A stretch of 28,261 bases of DNA from the NCBI GenBank assembly GCA_002722525.1, contig PBMJ01000034.1, positions 1-28,261 on the forward strand, written 5' to 3'. A program made the translations under genes and the position numbers. Source of the DNA: Acidimicrobiaceae bacterium. Its GTDB lineage: Bacteria; Actinomycetota; Acidimicrobiia; Acidimicrobiales; UBA8592. The stretch's first letter is position 1. Every line of letters starts with the position of its first letter. Positions 16,364 to 24,057 of this stretch are shown in pieces. Under the pieces are notes generated by a model. That model did not search any database and was not told the origin of the DNA. It saw only the letters and a list, made by a program, of their open reading frames with translations.

Positions 16364-17813
16364 TACTTTTTGCGCTTTCGAGAGTTGAAGCTACACGGTA
16401 CATAAGTGCTTCTTGCATGGGTGGAACTAAGATTTGTACCCCTATTGGCATCCCATCGTTACCTGATGCGAAGGGAACAGAAATAGCCGGATGGCCTACG
16501 AGATTTGAGGGTATTGTGCATACGTCATTTACGTACATTGTCATAGGGTCAGAGGTTTTCTCCCCTAATTTAAATGCGGTGCAGGGTGATGTCGGAGAGA
16601 GAAGCACGTCAAATTTTGAATACACCTCATCGAAATTCTGAGCTAGTAATCGACGGACCTTTAAGGCTTTTCCGTAGTAGGCGTCATAGTACCCTGCAGA
16701 AAGTGCATATGTTCCAAGCATGATTCTTCTCTTAACTTCATTACCAAATCCGTTAGTTCTTGTGTTGATGTTCATCTCAGCAAGGGTTTCTCCCTGTACC
16801 CGAAGCCCATATCGAACACCATCGTAACGACTTAAATTACTTGAAGCTTCGGCAGGCGCTATGAGGTAATAGGAAGAGAGACAATACAGAGAAGCCGGAA
16901 TAGATACTTCTTCGATCAAAGCTCCATTTGCTGACAGTACAGATGCTGCTTCTCTGGTCTTTCCAATCACCTCAGGACTTATGCCTTCTATCCCTCCCAT
17001 CAGCTCACTGATAATTCCGATTTTTAGACCTTCTACACCGTGGTCTAAACCGTCAAGGAAGGAGGGAAATGGTTCAGAAATACTTGTTGAATCTTTCGGG
17101 TCATGACCTCCAATAACCTCATGGACAATCGCCGCGTCTCTAACGGTGTTCGCAAACGGTCCAATCTGGTCCAACGAACTAGCGAAGGCGAGAAGGCCGT
17201 AACGGGAGACTCCTCCATATGTCGGTTTTACGCCAACAACGCCACAAAGCGACGCTGGTTGACGAATAGACCCTCCTGTATCCGAACCAATGGAAATTGG
17301 AGCGAACCCTGCAGCTACAGCAGCTGCGCTTCCTCCGCTTGATCCTCCAGGGACGCAGGATAGATCGTGGGGGTTTCGTGTTGGGCCAAAAGCAGAATTT
17401 TCTGTGGAACTGCCCATAGCGAACTCATCCATATTGGTTTTGCCAATTAGGGTAGCTCCTGCTGAAAAGAGTTTTTGAACGACTGTCGCATCATACGGTG
17501 GTTTCCAATTCTCTAAAATTCGCGAGCTTGCTGTTGTCCGTATGCCCTTGGTGCATAAATTGTCTTTCACCGCAATTGGAACACCTGCTAGTGGCCCTAA
17601 AGTTTCGCCTGAAGCTACTCGTTTGTCTGTTTCTCTTGCTGCAGCTCTCGCTTCGCCTTCAAGAACCGTATTAAAAGCATGAACTTCAGATTCATGCTGC
17701 TCTATTTGAGATAAATACTTATCTAGGATTTCAACAGCTGACCATTCACCACTTTTCACTTTCTCAGAGATGCTCTCAGCTGTGACAAAGGAATCGGGAA
17801 CTGAGGGGCTCAT
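16353..17813 (-). CDS. gatA: Asp/Glu-tRNA amidotransferase subunit A
   Basis: Amidase subunit of GatCAB that releases ammonia from glutamine or asparagine and channels it to GatB. The 486 residues fit. The Ser-cisSer-Lys triad is complete: K83 in AVKDN, cis-Ser S158 in PGGSSGGSAAAVA, and nucleophile S182 in GSDTGGSIRQPAS, with the same spacing as in the Staphylococcus enzyme. The start shares ATGA with the gatC stop, and the 3' end overlaps gatB by 11 nt. No sign of decay. Confidence 0.97.
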   Translation of the reverse strand: MSPSVPDSFVTAESISEKVKSGEWSAVEILDKYLSQIEQHESEVHAFNTVLEGEARAAARETDKRVASGETLGPLAGVPIAVKDNLCTKGIRTTASSRILENWKPPYDATVVQKLFSAGATLIGKTNMDEFAMGSSTENSAFGPTRNPHDLSCVPGGSSGGSAAAVAAGFAPISIGSDTGGSIRQPASLCGVVGVKPTYGGVSRYGLLAFASSLDQIGPFANTVRDAAIVHEVIGGHDPKDSTSISEPFPSFLDGLDHGVEGLKIGIISELMGGIEGISPEVIGKTREAASVLSANGALIEEVSIPASLYCLSSYYLIAPAEASSNLSRYDGVRYGLRVQGETLAEMNINTRTNGFGNEVKRRIMLGTYALSAGYYDAYYGKALKVRRLLAQNFDEVYSKFDVLLSPTSPCTAFKLGEKTSDPMTMYVNDVCTIPSNLVGHPAISVPFASGNDGMPIGVQILVPPMQEALMYRVASTLESAKSNEQ

Positions 17814-18112
17814 GGCTGTTCTCCGAGTATCTGAGGAACTTGGAACCTTCCATCCTCTGCAGCAGGCGCCTGATCTAGGACTTTTTCTCTTTCTAGCATT
17901 TCGCCCACTTCATCTTCGCGGGTTACATTTTCAAGTGGAAAAGGGTGGGACATCGGTTCTATCCCATCAAGTTGTAAAGCCTCGACGTCTTTTGCGTGTT
18001 CCAGAACTGCTCCTAGCTGTCTGGTGAAAATCTCGAGTTCCTGATCGGATAGTCGAAGGCGAGCGAGATGCGCCACGTGGGCAACTTCTTCTTCTGATAT
18101 AGGTTCAGTCAT
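17810..18112 (-). CDS. gatC: Asp/Glu-tRNA amidotransferase subunit C
   Basis: Small helical subunit that wraps around and stabilises GatA-GatB. It is 100 residues from the ATG at 18112; an in-frame TTG one codon upstream could extend it by one residue, but ATG is the better start. The N-terminal EEEVAHVAHLARLRLSDQE and the following TRQLGAVLEHAKDVEALQLDGIEP are the family pattern. It is the first gene of gatCAB, about 55 bp after the PASTA receptor gene. A good promoter ends 7 nt before the ATG with no ribosome-binding site, so it appears leaderless. Confidence 0.95.
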   Translation of the reverse strand: MTEPISEEEVAHVAHLARLRLSDQELEIFTRQLGAVLEHAKDVEALQLDGIEPMSHPFPLENVTREDEVGEMLEREKVLDQAPAAEDGRFQVPQILGEQP

Positions 18113-18119
18113 CAATCTT

Positions 18120-18149
18120 ATTCTACAAGCGAAACGACTCGGGTATCAG
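18120..18149 (-). promoter_or_regulatory. Leaderless gatC promoter
   Basis: On the minus strand, CTGATA (18144-18149) and TAGAAT (18120-18125) are separated by 18 nt; these match the sigma-70 consensus at 4 of 6 and 5 of 6 positions. The gatC ATG (18112) starts 8 nt past the -10 box, where transcription would begin. The intervening AAGATTG has no ribosome-binding site. This pattern fits the leaderless genes common in actinobacteria. Confidence 0.5.
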
Positions 18150-18170
18150 TTTGTACTGCTAGGAGAAGAA

Positions 18171-19847
18171 TTATTCTTCAGCAGGTGGGCCTAGCGAAAC
18201 TCGAAGCTCAACGACAGCATCTCGAGATACGGGTGTTAGAGATTCAGGAGAGACAGAGATAACCGCCCCTTGAGAAATTGATCCGTCATACTGTTCAATC
18301 ACTTGATATTGGAGGCCTTCGAGGGTGAGTTGAGTTTGTGCGTCTTCCAAAGCTATTCCAACCAGATTCGGCGGGATTGTTCTTAAAGCAGGACCAAGGC
18401 TAATGACTAGATCGACAGGAGATCCTGTTGGGATTTGCTCTTCACGAATTGATACGGAGATAACCACACCTGCGGGATAATCCTCGTTTAGCTCATCAGT
18501 GACTTGCCCTAAAGTGAGTTCGGCTCCTAGAAGAAGTGCTTCAGCATCACTTAGTTTTATTCCTATGAGGTTTTTAGGTACTGGTCGAAGCTCAGGTCCT
18601 TGAGAAACGAAGTAAGTTATCTCTCCTCCTTCTACGAGTAATTGACCTGCTTCAGGGGTAGTTCGAAGAATAGTACCCGGAAGAGTTCCGTCGAGACGAT
18701 CTAGCGCTTCTTGAAGGTTCCAATAGTCTCCGACTATTTCGTTAAACTCTTGAACGGTCATCCCGGTTACCTCTGGAATAATTCGTGATGCTATGTCGTT
18801 GTTCTCTTGCGACGCAAAATATATAGCTCCTACTGTCACTAGAACCACTGCGAACATTAGTATCAGCCATATCCATCGATTTATACGTCTTCGAATTTTT
18901 TTAAAGAAACGTAGAATTCTCCCATCATTGTCAGGGGTTTTTGCGAGATCGGTAAGAATCGGGTCATCTCGCAAGGGAATAGGTTTTTCAAGCCCTAATC
19001 CCGTTGAGACAGGGAGTGGTTCGGGCCTGCTCTGACGAGATGTCTCTTTGATCAATAGCTGAAGGAATTCTCCTGCATTGGGGCGTTCATTAGAATCTTC
19101 CGAAGAAGCTTGTTTTAGAGGGGTCGCTAAGCTACCAAATAATTCCAGGTTCGATTCAATTCGGTCACTCAGTGGAGCACCATCACCGGTATTATGAGAT
19201 GGTTCCGATGATTGGTTCCCGGCCACGCTTTCATAAAGGAGGCACGATAAAGAGTAAACATCGCTTCTCTGATCAACTCGGCGGTCATTAACTTGTTCAG
19301 GGGAGAGATAGCGTTGGTCTTCAAGAGTTGCTGTATCGACTGAAGAGAAATTTGCAAGAGTTTTCGATATCCCGAAACCTGCTATACGAATCTTTGATTC
19401 AAAGTCAAATAAAATATTCGTGGGCTTAAGGGAGAGATGCGCAACACCCCGTTTGTGCGCATATTCAAGCCCTTTAGCGACTTCGATTCCTATGAGTAAG
19501 GCTTGAGAGGAGCTAATACTTCCAGCGCTCTCAGCTAGATCGCGCAAGTTACCACCGGACAAGTATTCAGTTACAACATACGGAAGTTCTTGCTCACCCC
19601 AGTCATATATTGGTACCAGATTTGGGTGATTTAAGGTGATAGATTTTTTCGCTTCTGAACGAAACTCCTCTAGAAATGTTGGATCGTCTGCATAGCTCTT
19701 GCGAAGAACTCTAACGGCTACCTGTCTTCGAAGCCGAATGTCGTCAGCCAAATAGACTTGACTTCCCGATCCTCTGCCCAGCGGGGCAATTAAGCGGTAA
19801 CGGCTGTCAATAACAATTCCGGAGTCTGTTAGATGTGAATCTGCCAC
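18171..19847 (-). CDS. PASTA-repeat receptor pseudokinase (PknB-like)
   Basis: Resembles membrane Ser/Thr kinases that sense peptidoglycan or lipid II through extracellular PASTA repeats. Numbered from GTG 19847 (558 residues): kinase-like domain about 14-270, transmembrane helix about 325-345, then three PASTA repeats to the end. Catalytic residues are lost: beta-3 Lys is Arg (VAVR, R46), the HRD Asp is Ser (HLSLKPTN, S139), and the DFG Asp is Gly (AGFG, G157). Structural residues remain: glycine loop GRGSGS, SPE, and Asp in SDVYS. It should therefore bind or scaffold and not phosphorylate. The 5' end is uncertain: the frame is open to an ATG-like start at 19967, but that would overlap the divergent gene and adds unrelated sequence, so GTG is preferred. 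It precedes gatCAB and lies behind the HAD/ligA unit. Confidence 0.88.
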   Translation of the reverse strand: MADSHLTDSGIVIDSRYRLIAPLGRGSGSQVYLADDIRLRRQVAVRVLRKSYADDPTFLEEFRSEAKKSITLNHPNLVPIYDWGEQELPYVVTEYLSGGNLRDLAESAGSISSSQALLIGIEVAKGLEYAHKRGVAHLSLKPTNILFDFESKIRIAGFGISKTLANFSSVDTATLEDQRYLSPEQVNDRRVDQRSDVYSLSCLLYESVAGNQSSEPSHNTGDGAPLSDRIESNLELFGSLATPLKQASSEDSNERPNAGEFLQLLIKETSRQSRPEPLPVSTGLGLEKPIPLRDDPILTDLAKTPDNDGRILRFFKKIRRRINRWIWLILMFAVVLVTVGAIYFASQENNDIASRIIPEVTGMTVQEFNEIVGDYWNLQEALDRLDGTLPGTILRTTPEAGQLLVEGGEITYFVSQGPELRPVPKNLIGIKLSDAEALLLGAELTLGQVTDELNEDYPAGVVISVSIREEQIPTGSPVDLVISLGPALRTIPPNLVGIALEDAQTQLTLEGLQYQVIEQYDGSISQGAVISVSPESLTPVSRDAVVELRVSLGPPAEE

Positions 19848-19862
19848 TGTCAAAGCGTATTC

Positions 19863-19892
19863 ATAGTCTGGCCAATTTGCATCAAAGTTCAA
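19863..19892 (-). promoter_or_regulatory. Possible pseudokinase promoter
   Basis: TTGAAC (19887-19892) and GACTAT (19863-19868) are 18 nt apart on the minus strand, ending 15 nt before the preferred GTG start at 19847. If used, the leader would be only a few bases. The site lies in the 80-bp gap between this gene and the divergent one at 19928, so both promoters must share that gap. The -10 is poor. Confidence 0.25.
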
Positions 19893-19927
19893 AAATCGTA
19901 TTAAAACTTGACTCCGTAGGGCACAAT

Positions 19928-20425
19928 ATGAGTATGGAAACAAAGCATTTAAGTTCCAAAGGTTCAAGATCTAAATTGAAACGAATTGTAGGACCGGCCT
20001 TGATTACCCTTGGAGTTGTTATGGTAATTTTTGCTTTAATTATTTCAAATCAGGGGTCTGAGGATATCCGTATTGAAGGAAATCCAGCGATTGAAGCTTT
20101 AATCCCTGAAGAGAATTCAGAAGTTTTGAGGCAGGCTGCTGTGGGCATAGATCTTGCCTCAGGATATGACGCTGAACTAACGATTAATGATATCCCAATT
20201 CCGCGCGACCAAATAAACGTTCTTCGAAGTGAAGAAGACCCGCGTGAGAGTGCTGGTACAGGTGGTTCCTTCGGTTCAACTCTGAACCGTTTTGTTTTTC
20301 AACCGCTTGATGGAAGAGCTGTACCAGAGCTGTTGGGTGGACGCAATTGTGTTGTTGCTGAATACTGGCCCTTGTCCGACCCTTCCTCCCGCAAAAGAAT
20401 CAAATGGTGCTTCACAGCGCTCTAA
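19928..20425 (+). CDS. Single-pass membrane protein, unknown function
   Basis: I do not recognise this 165-residue protein. A basic N-terminus (residues 1-19, with KHLSSKGSRSKLKR) is followed by one hydrophobic helix (about 20-41: GPALITLGVVMVIFALII) and a soluble domain that should face outside. That domain contains a Gly/Ser-rich stretch (GTGGSFGSTLNRF) and ends with two cysteines (RNCVVAEYW and IKWCFTAL) that could form a disulfide. The start ATG is preceded by GTAGGG; an earlier in-frame GTG would overlap the pseudokinase gene. It diverges from the PASTA pseudokinase, so a partner or sensor role is possible but unproven. Its 3' end meets the HAD gene after 7 bp. Confidence 0.6.
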   Translation: MSMETKHLSSKGSRSKLKRIVGPALITLGVVMVIFALIISNQGSEDIRIEGNPAIEALIPEENSEVLRQAAVGIDLASGYDAELTINDIPIPRDQINVLRSEEDPRESAGTGGSFGSTLNRFVFQPLDGRAVPELLGGRNCVVAEYWPLSDPSSRKRIKWCFTAL

Positions 20426-20432
20426 ACCAATC

Positions 20433-21086
20433 TCAACCTACTAAGGTTTCTAGTTCTAAAAGGGCTTCAGTTGGATTCTCCCCGACTAGTATTCCGCTAA
20501 TCCCAATAGAATTTGCCACCCGAATGTGCTCCTCATAATCATCGAGGAAAATGGTTGTGCTTGGGGAAGCGTTCGCTAGTTCTAAAGCGAGCTTGAAAAT
20601 AGCTGGATCAGGTTTACGGACCCCTACTTGGCTACTATCTATGATCCCATCAAATAAGTTTTCGGGGACCATGGACTTCCAGATGCTCTGAAATTCGCGA
20701 AAATTGTTGGAAACAATTACTTGGCATATTCCTTTGGCCTTTAATCTTCGAACACCTTCATACATCTTGTCACTGTGTTCAGGACGGCCACTTATTGATT
20801 TAAAGAACTTTTCGATTTCAAATCCTTTTATTCCTGCGTTTTCTACTGCTAGGAGAATACCTCTAGCAGCTTCTTCCATAGTGATCTCTCCCCGTTCTAG
20901 CTTATGCCACGGATGCTCTCCGTTCGGAAGTCCATAGCCCAGAACAAGTTCTGTTATGTTCTCCACAGTTAGGCCCAAGCTCGCAACGTACTCGTTCTTT
21001 CCGTAAAAGGGAGAACCGGTAAAGATACCTCCAAAATCCCAGAGTATTGTCTCAATTCTGATGGGGGGTTTAGATTCAAAGCTCAA
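20433..21086 (-). CDS. HAD-superfamily hydrolase
   Basis: Haloacid dehalogenase-like hydrolase, probably a phosphatase of unknown substrate. Motif I is WDFGGIF (nucleophile Asp), with Gly in place of the usual second Asp; this DxG form occurs in several HAD branches. Motif II is VSNN, motif III KPDPAIF, and motif IV FLDDYEEHI. An alpha-helical cap lies between motifs I and II. The 217 residues are normal. The start is TTG, overlapping the ligA stop (TTGA), with GGAGAG 8 nt upstream inside ligA, so translation is coupled to DNA ligase. A nucleotide-salvage or repair-related role is only a guess from context. Confidence 0.85.
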   Translation of the reverse strand: MSFESKPPIRIETILWDFGGIFTGSPFYGKNEYVASLGLTVENITELVLGYGLPNGEHPWHKLERGEITMEEAARGILLAVENAGIKGFEIEKFFKSISGRPEHSDKMYEGVRRLKAKGICQVIVSNNFREFQSIWKSMVPENLFDGIIDSSQVGVRKPDPAIFKLALELANASPSTTIFLDDYEEHIRVANSIGISGILVGENPTEALLELETLVG

Positions 21087-23104
21087 TTTGGGATCTCTCC
21101 TGTTAAAAGTAGTTGCTCAAATGCGGCCTCATCAATCACTGGAACACCCAGTTCATCTGCTTTAGTGATTTTGGAGTCGCCGGGATTAACTCCAACCACT
21201 AGAGCATCCGTTTTTTTTGATACGCTCCCTGGGGACTTTCCACCTCTACCTTTGATTGCCGCAGCTGCCTCGTCTCGGTTGTAGCTTTCGAGTGTTCCAG
21301 TCACAACTATTGACTTACCAGTGAGAGTTTGTACTAGTTCAATTTTTTCCGGCCCTTGGAAATTAACGCCGGCAAATTCAAGTTTTTCAAGAACTTTCGT
21401 GGTGTTTGGGGATCTGAAAAATTGATGCACGCTGGTAGCTATAACTGGACCCAAACCTTCGACAGCTTGTAGTTCTTCGAAACTAGTTTCTTTAAGTTCG
21501 TCCATTGACCCAAATGTAGAAGCAAGTAAGTCTGCGTTGGTTCTTCCTACATGAGGAATGGAAAGTCCAAAGATTAGATTACCTAATGATCTAGATTTTG
21601 ATTCTTCAATTGCCTTTTGCAAATTAGTAACTGAGAGATCTCCGAAACCTTCGAATGACCTAACTAATTGAAAATCGATACTGTATATGTCACCGACGTC
21701 TTGAATCAAACCTTCAGACACGAACAGATCTATGCTCTGCTCCCCCATATGTTCAATATCCATTGCCGTTCGTTGGGAGAAGTGCTCAACCCGGCCGCGA
21801 ACTTGCCTAGGACAGTTGTAGTTATTACACCGGTGTCGAGCTTCACCTGAGGGCCGTTCAAGCTTTGAACCGCAAGATGGGCAGTTTTTTGGAAACTCCC
21901 AGATGGGTAAGTTCTCTGGACGCTCAGAGAGAACAGGCCTAACCACTTCGGGAATAACCTCTCCGGCGCGCCGGACTATTACCCTGTCTCCAGGGCGAAC
22001 ATCCTTTTCTTTTATTTGGTCCTCGTTATGAAGCGTCGCTGTTGATACCGTTACTCCGCCTACAAATACTGGTTCGAGTCTTGCAAATGGAGTCGCGGAC
22101 CCCGCGGCGCCTATAGAAACTTCTATATCTAAAAGAGTAGTTACCTGTTCCTCCGCTGGGAGCTTATAGGCCACTGCCCACCTAGGAGCCTTCGCTGTAT
22201 TTCCTAACTCTTCTTGTAGAAGCAATGAATCCACTTTGATAACGATCCCATCAAATTCGTAATCTAGTGAATCTCTCGCTTCTTGGAATTCTTGAATATA
22301 CCCAAGGGCGCCAGCTATATCTTTTACTAATTTCGCATTTTCATTTACTGGAAGCTCCAAGGATGAAAGGAACTCTAGTGTCTCATAGTGAGAAGCAAGT
22401 TCTGGCCCTTCCTCAACTTCACCTAGCTGATATGCCCAGAAAGAAAGGTTCCGAGTCGCAGCAATACTTGAATCCTTTTGACGCAAAGACCCTGCTGCAG
22501 CATTTCGAGGGTTTACGTACTCTTTACCATCGTTCTTTTTTGCTGCTCTATTAAGTTTTTGAAATTCACTCCGTCGAAGATATACCTCGCCCCGGACTTC
22601 AAGTATGGATGGGGCGCCCCGAATCACATGCGGAAGGTCAGAAATTGTCAGAACGTTATGAGTGACGTCTTCTCCGACGACGCCATCTCCTCGAGTTGCA
22701 GCCTGCACTAGCCGTCCCTGCTCGTAACGAACTGAGATGGCTAGTCCATCGAATTTAAGTTCACATACTAAATCACCAATCTTTGTGCCTGCTGCCAATT
22801 TCCTTTCAAGCCTTGTTTTCCACTGGTCAAGTGCTTCAACCTCAAAGGCATTGTCGAGAGACATCATGGGGACTCTATGAGTTACCGGAGAAAAAATCTT
22901 GGAAGGTGATCCACCAACATTCTGAGTGGGAGAATCCATTGTACGCAGATGGGGGTACTGGTCTTCCAGCCCAACCAATTCTCTCATCAACATGTCCCAT
23001 TCGGCGTCCGAGATTGTTGGACTGTCATTGTCGTAATATGCGACGTTGTGAGCCTTAATCAGCGCCCGAAGCTCTTCGGCACGTTTTTCTTGTTCTGTAG
23101 TCAC
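21083..23104 (-). CDS. ligA: NAD-dependent DNA ligase
   Basis: Seals nicks in replication and repair using NAD+. From the GTG start the protein is 673 residues, the usual LigA size. Order: Ia domain, adenylation domain with catalytic Lys in CELKFDG (K117), OB fold, four-Cys zinc finger (CPSCGSKL...HRCNNYNCPRQ), helix-hairpin-helix region (GLSIPHVG...VEGLGPVIA) and a BRCT domain (LTGKSIVVTGTLESYNR to the end). The frame is open 19 codons further upstream to 23161, but those residues do not look like LigA. GTG at 23104 is preceded by GGTGGGGG, a strong ribosome-binding site, and starts at the expected Thr-Glu-rich N-terminus. The stop overlaps the HAD start. Confidence 0.95.
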   Translation of the reverse strand: MTTEQEKRAEELRALIKAHNVAYYDNDSPTISDAEWDMLMRELVGLEDQYPHLRTMDSPTQNVGGSPSKIFSPVTHRVPMMSLDNAFEVEALDQWKTRLERKLAAGTKIGDLVCELKFDGLAISVRYEQGRLVQAATRGDGVVGEDVTHNVLTISDLPHVIRGAPSILEVRGEVYLRRSEFQKLNRAAKKNDGKEYVNPRNAAAGSLRQKDSSIAATRNLSFWAYQLGEVEEGPELASHYETLEFLSSLELPVNENAKLVKDIAGALGYIQEFQEARDSLDYEFDGIVIKVDSLLLQEELGNTAKAPRWAVAYKLPAEEQVTTLLDIEVSIGAAGSATPFARLEPVFVGGVTVSTATLHNEDQIKEKDVRPGDRVIVRRAGEVIPEVVRPVLSERPENLPIWEFPKNCPSCGSKLERPSGEARHRCNNYNCPRQVRGRVEHFSQRTAMDIEHMGEQSIDLFVSEGLIQDVGDIYSIDFQLVRSFEGFGDLSVTNLQKAIEESKSRSLGNLIFGLSIPHVGRTNADLLASTFGSMDELKETSFEELQAVEGLGPVIATSVHQFFRSPNTTKVLEKLEFAGVNFQGPEKIELVQTLTGKSIVVTGTLESYNRDEAAAAIKGRGGKSPGSVSKKTDALVVGVNPGDSKITKADELGVPVIDEAAFEQLLLTGEIPN

Positions 23105-23171
23105 AAGTCCCCCACCGGTAAGTCTTCTATTCGATTGGCATAACCTGCCATGTGGCTGCAAACATCAGTAT

Positions 23172-24044
23172 GTGACAAAGGACTACCGTATATGGGCTTT
23201 AAGGGTGGCATGGTTGGCTCTTCCATTCACTGGTGGAAATATGTTTGATAATGCACTGAGCGCCTCAACTCGTTCTGTCCAAATCACAGCGATCATAGGG
23301 CTGTGGTCTTTGTGGGCTTTAGGTCTTCTTATGTCTCTTGTTCCTCTATCTAGTTTACTCACTCCCTTTCGTGTCTTGGCGGCTATGAACGTCGTCATCG
23401 TTATTTGGGGAGCGATTGAATCACCAGCTTCTCTGCTGGGTATTGTCACGTTGTGCCTCAGTGGAAGTTTTTTTGTCTTGGCGCTTACTCCCCAAGTCGG
23501 ATTTTGGCATGTTAACGGGTCATCGTATGGCGACGAAGTTCGTATCCCGTTAAAGCCGCCAGGTGCAATGCTTCTAGGGCCAATACCTATATCGTCATCT
23601 GGAATTGTCGTAACGCTTATTAGCACCCCTATTCTGCTTGCTGATAAACAGTGGCTTGCGGGGTGCTTGATTGCAGGATTTGGGGGGATTTGCAGTTTCG
23701 TAGCTTTCCGTTCCCTACACGCATTGACGCAAAGGTGGTTAGTGTTCGTTCCGGCCGGGGTAGTCGTTCATGATCCACTTCTTCTCAGCGACCCATTTCT
23801 TGTCAAGAGAAATGGAATAAGGTCTATCCATTTAGCTCTTGTAGGTTCAGGTGCTGAAGATTTGACTATGAGCAGTCTCGGCCATGCGATAGAGGTAGAG
23901 CTAAATCAAGAGGCTGAGATAGCTGTCCGTAAAGGCCCAAAAGCTGAATCCGCAATTTTAAATGTCTCATCTTTTACAGTTTCTGCTTCGCTACTAAGTA
24001 GCGTTTTTTCAGAAGCGCAACGTCGATCCATATCGACACAATGA
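23172..24044 (+). CDS. Multi-pass membrane protein, unknown function
   Basis: I do not recognise a family. The 290-residue product has about six hydrophobic segments in its first 190 residues, e.g. around 28-55 (TAIIGLWSLWALGLLMSLVPL), 65-80, 83-105 and 135-175. The last ~100 residues are soluble, with VPAGVVVHDPLLLSDPFLVKR and a run of small residues near the end. The start is GTG at 23172 without a clear ribosome-binding site; an internal ATG at residue 24 is less likely because it would trim a hydrophobic start. It diverges from ligA (67-bp gap) and converges on mnmA (13 bp), so it sits as an insert in the nifS-mnmA-ligA block. Confidence 0.6.
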   Translation: MTKDYRIWALRVAWLALPFTGGNMFDNALSASTRSVQITAIIGLWSLWALGLLMSLVPLSSLLTPFRVLAAMNVVIVIWGAIESPASLLGIVTLCLSGSFFVLALTPQVGFWHVNGSSYGDEVRIPLKPPGAMLLGPIPISSSGIVVTLISTPILLADKQWLAGCLIAGFGGICSFVAFRSLHALTQRWLVFVPAGVVVHDPLLLSDPFLVKRNGIRSIHLALVGSGAEDLTMSSLGHAIEVELNQEAEIAVRKGPKAESAILNVSSFTVSASLLSSVFSEAQRRSISTQ

Positions 24045-24057
24045 AGCGAGAAAAGGT

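Noticed and set aside
18165..18179. GAAGAATTATTCTTC, a near-perfect palindrome over the pseudokinase stop codon
   Set aside because: The loop would be one base and no T-run follows, so a terminator or regulatory role is not supported.
20435..20448. AACCT-ACTA-AGGTT hairpin at the convergent gene ends
   Set aside because: A 5-bp AT-containing stem inside the HAD coding end without a clear T-run; too weak to call a terminator.
22071..22085. GGTTCGAGTC resembling a tRNA T-loop
   Set aside because: It lies inside ligA in frame with conserved protein sequence, and no acceptor or anticodon stem surrounds it.
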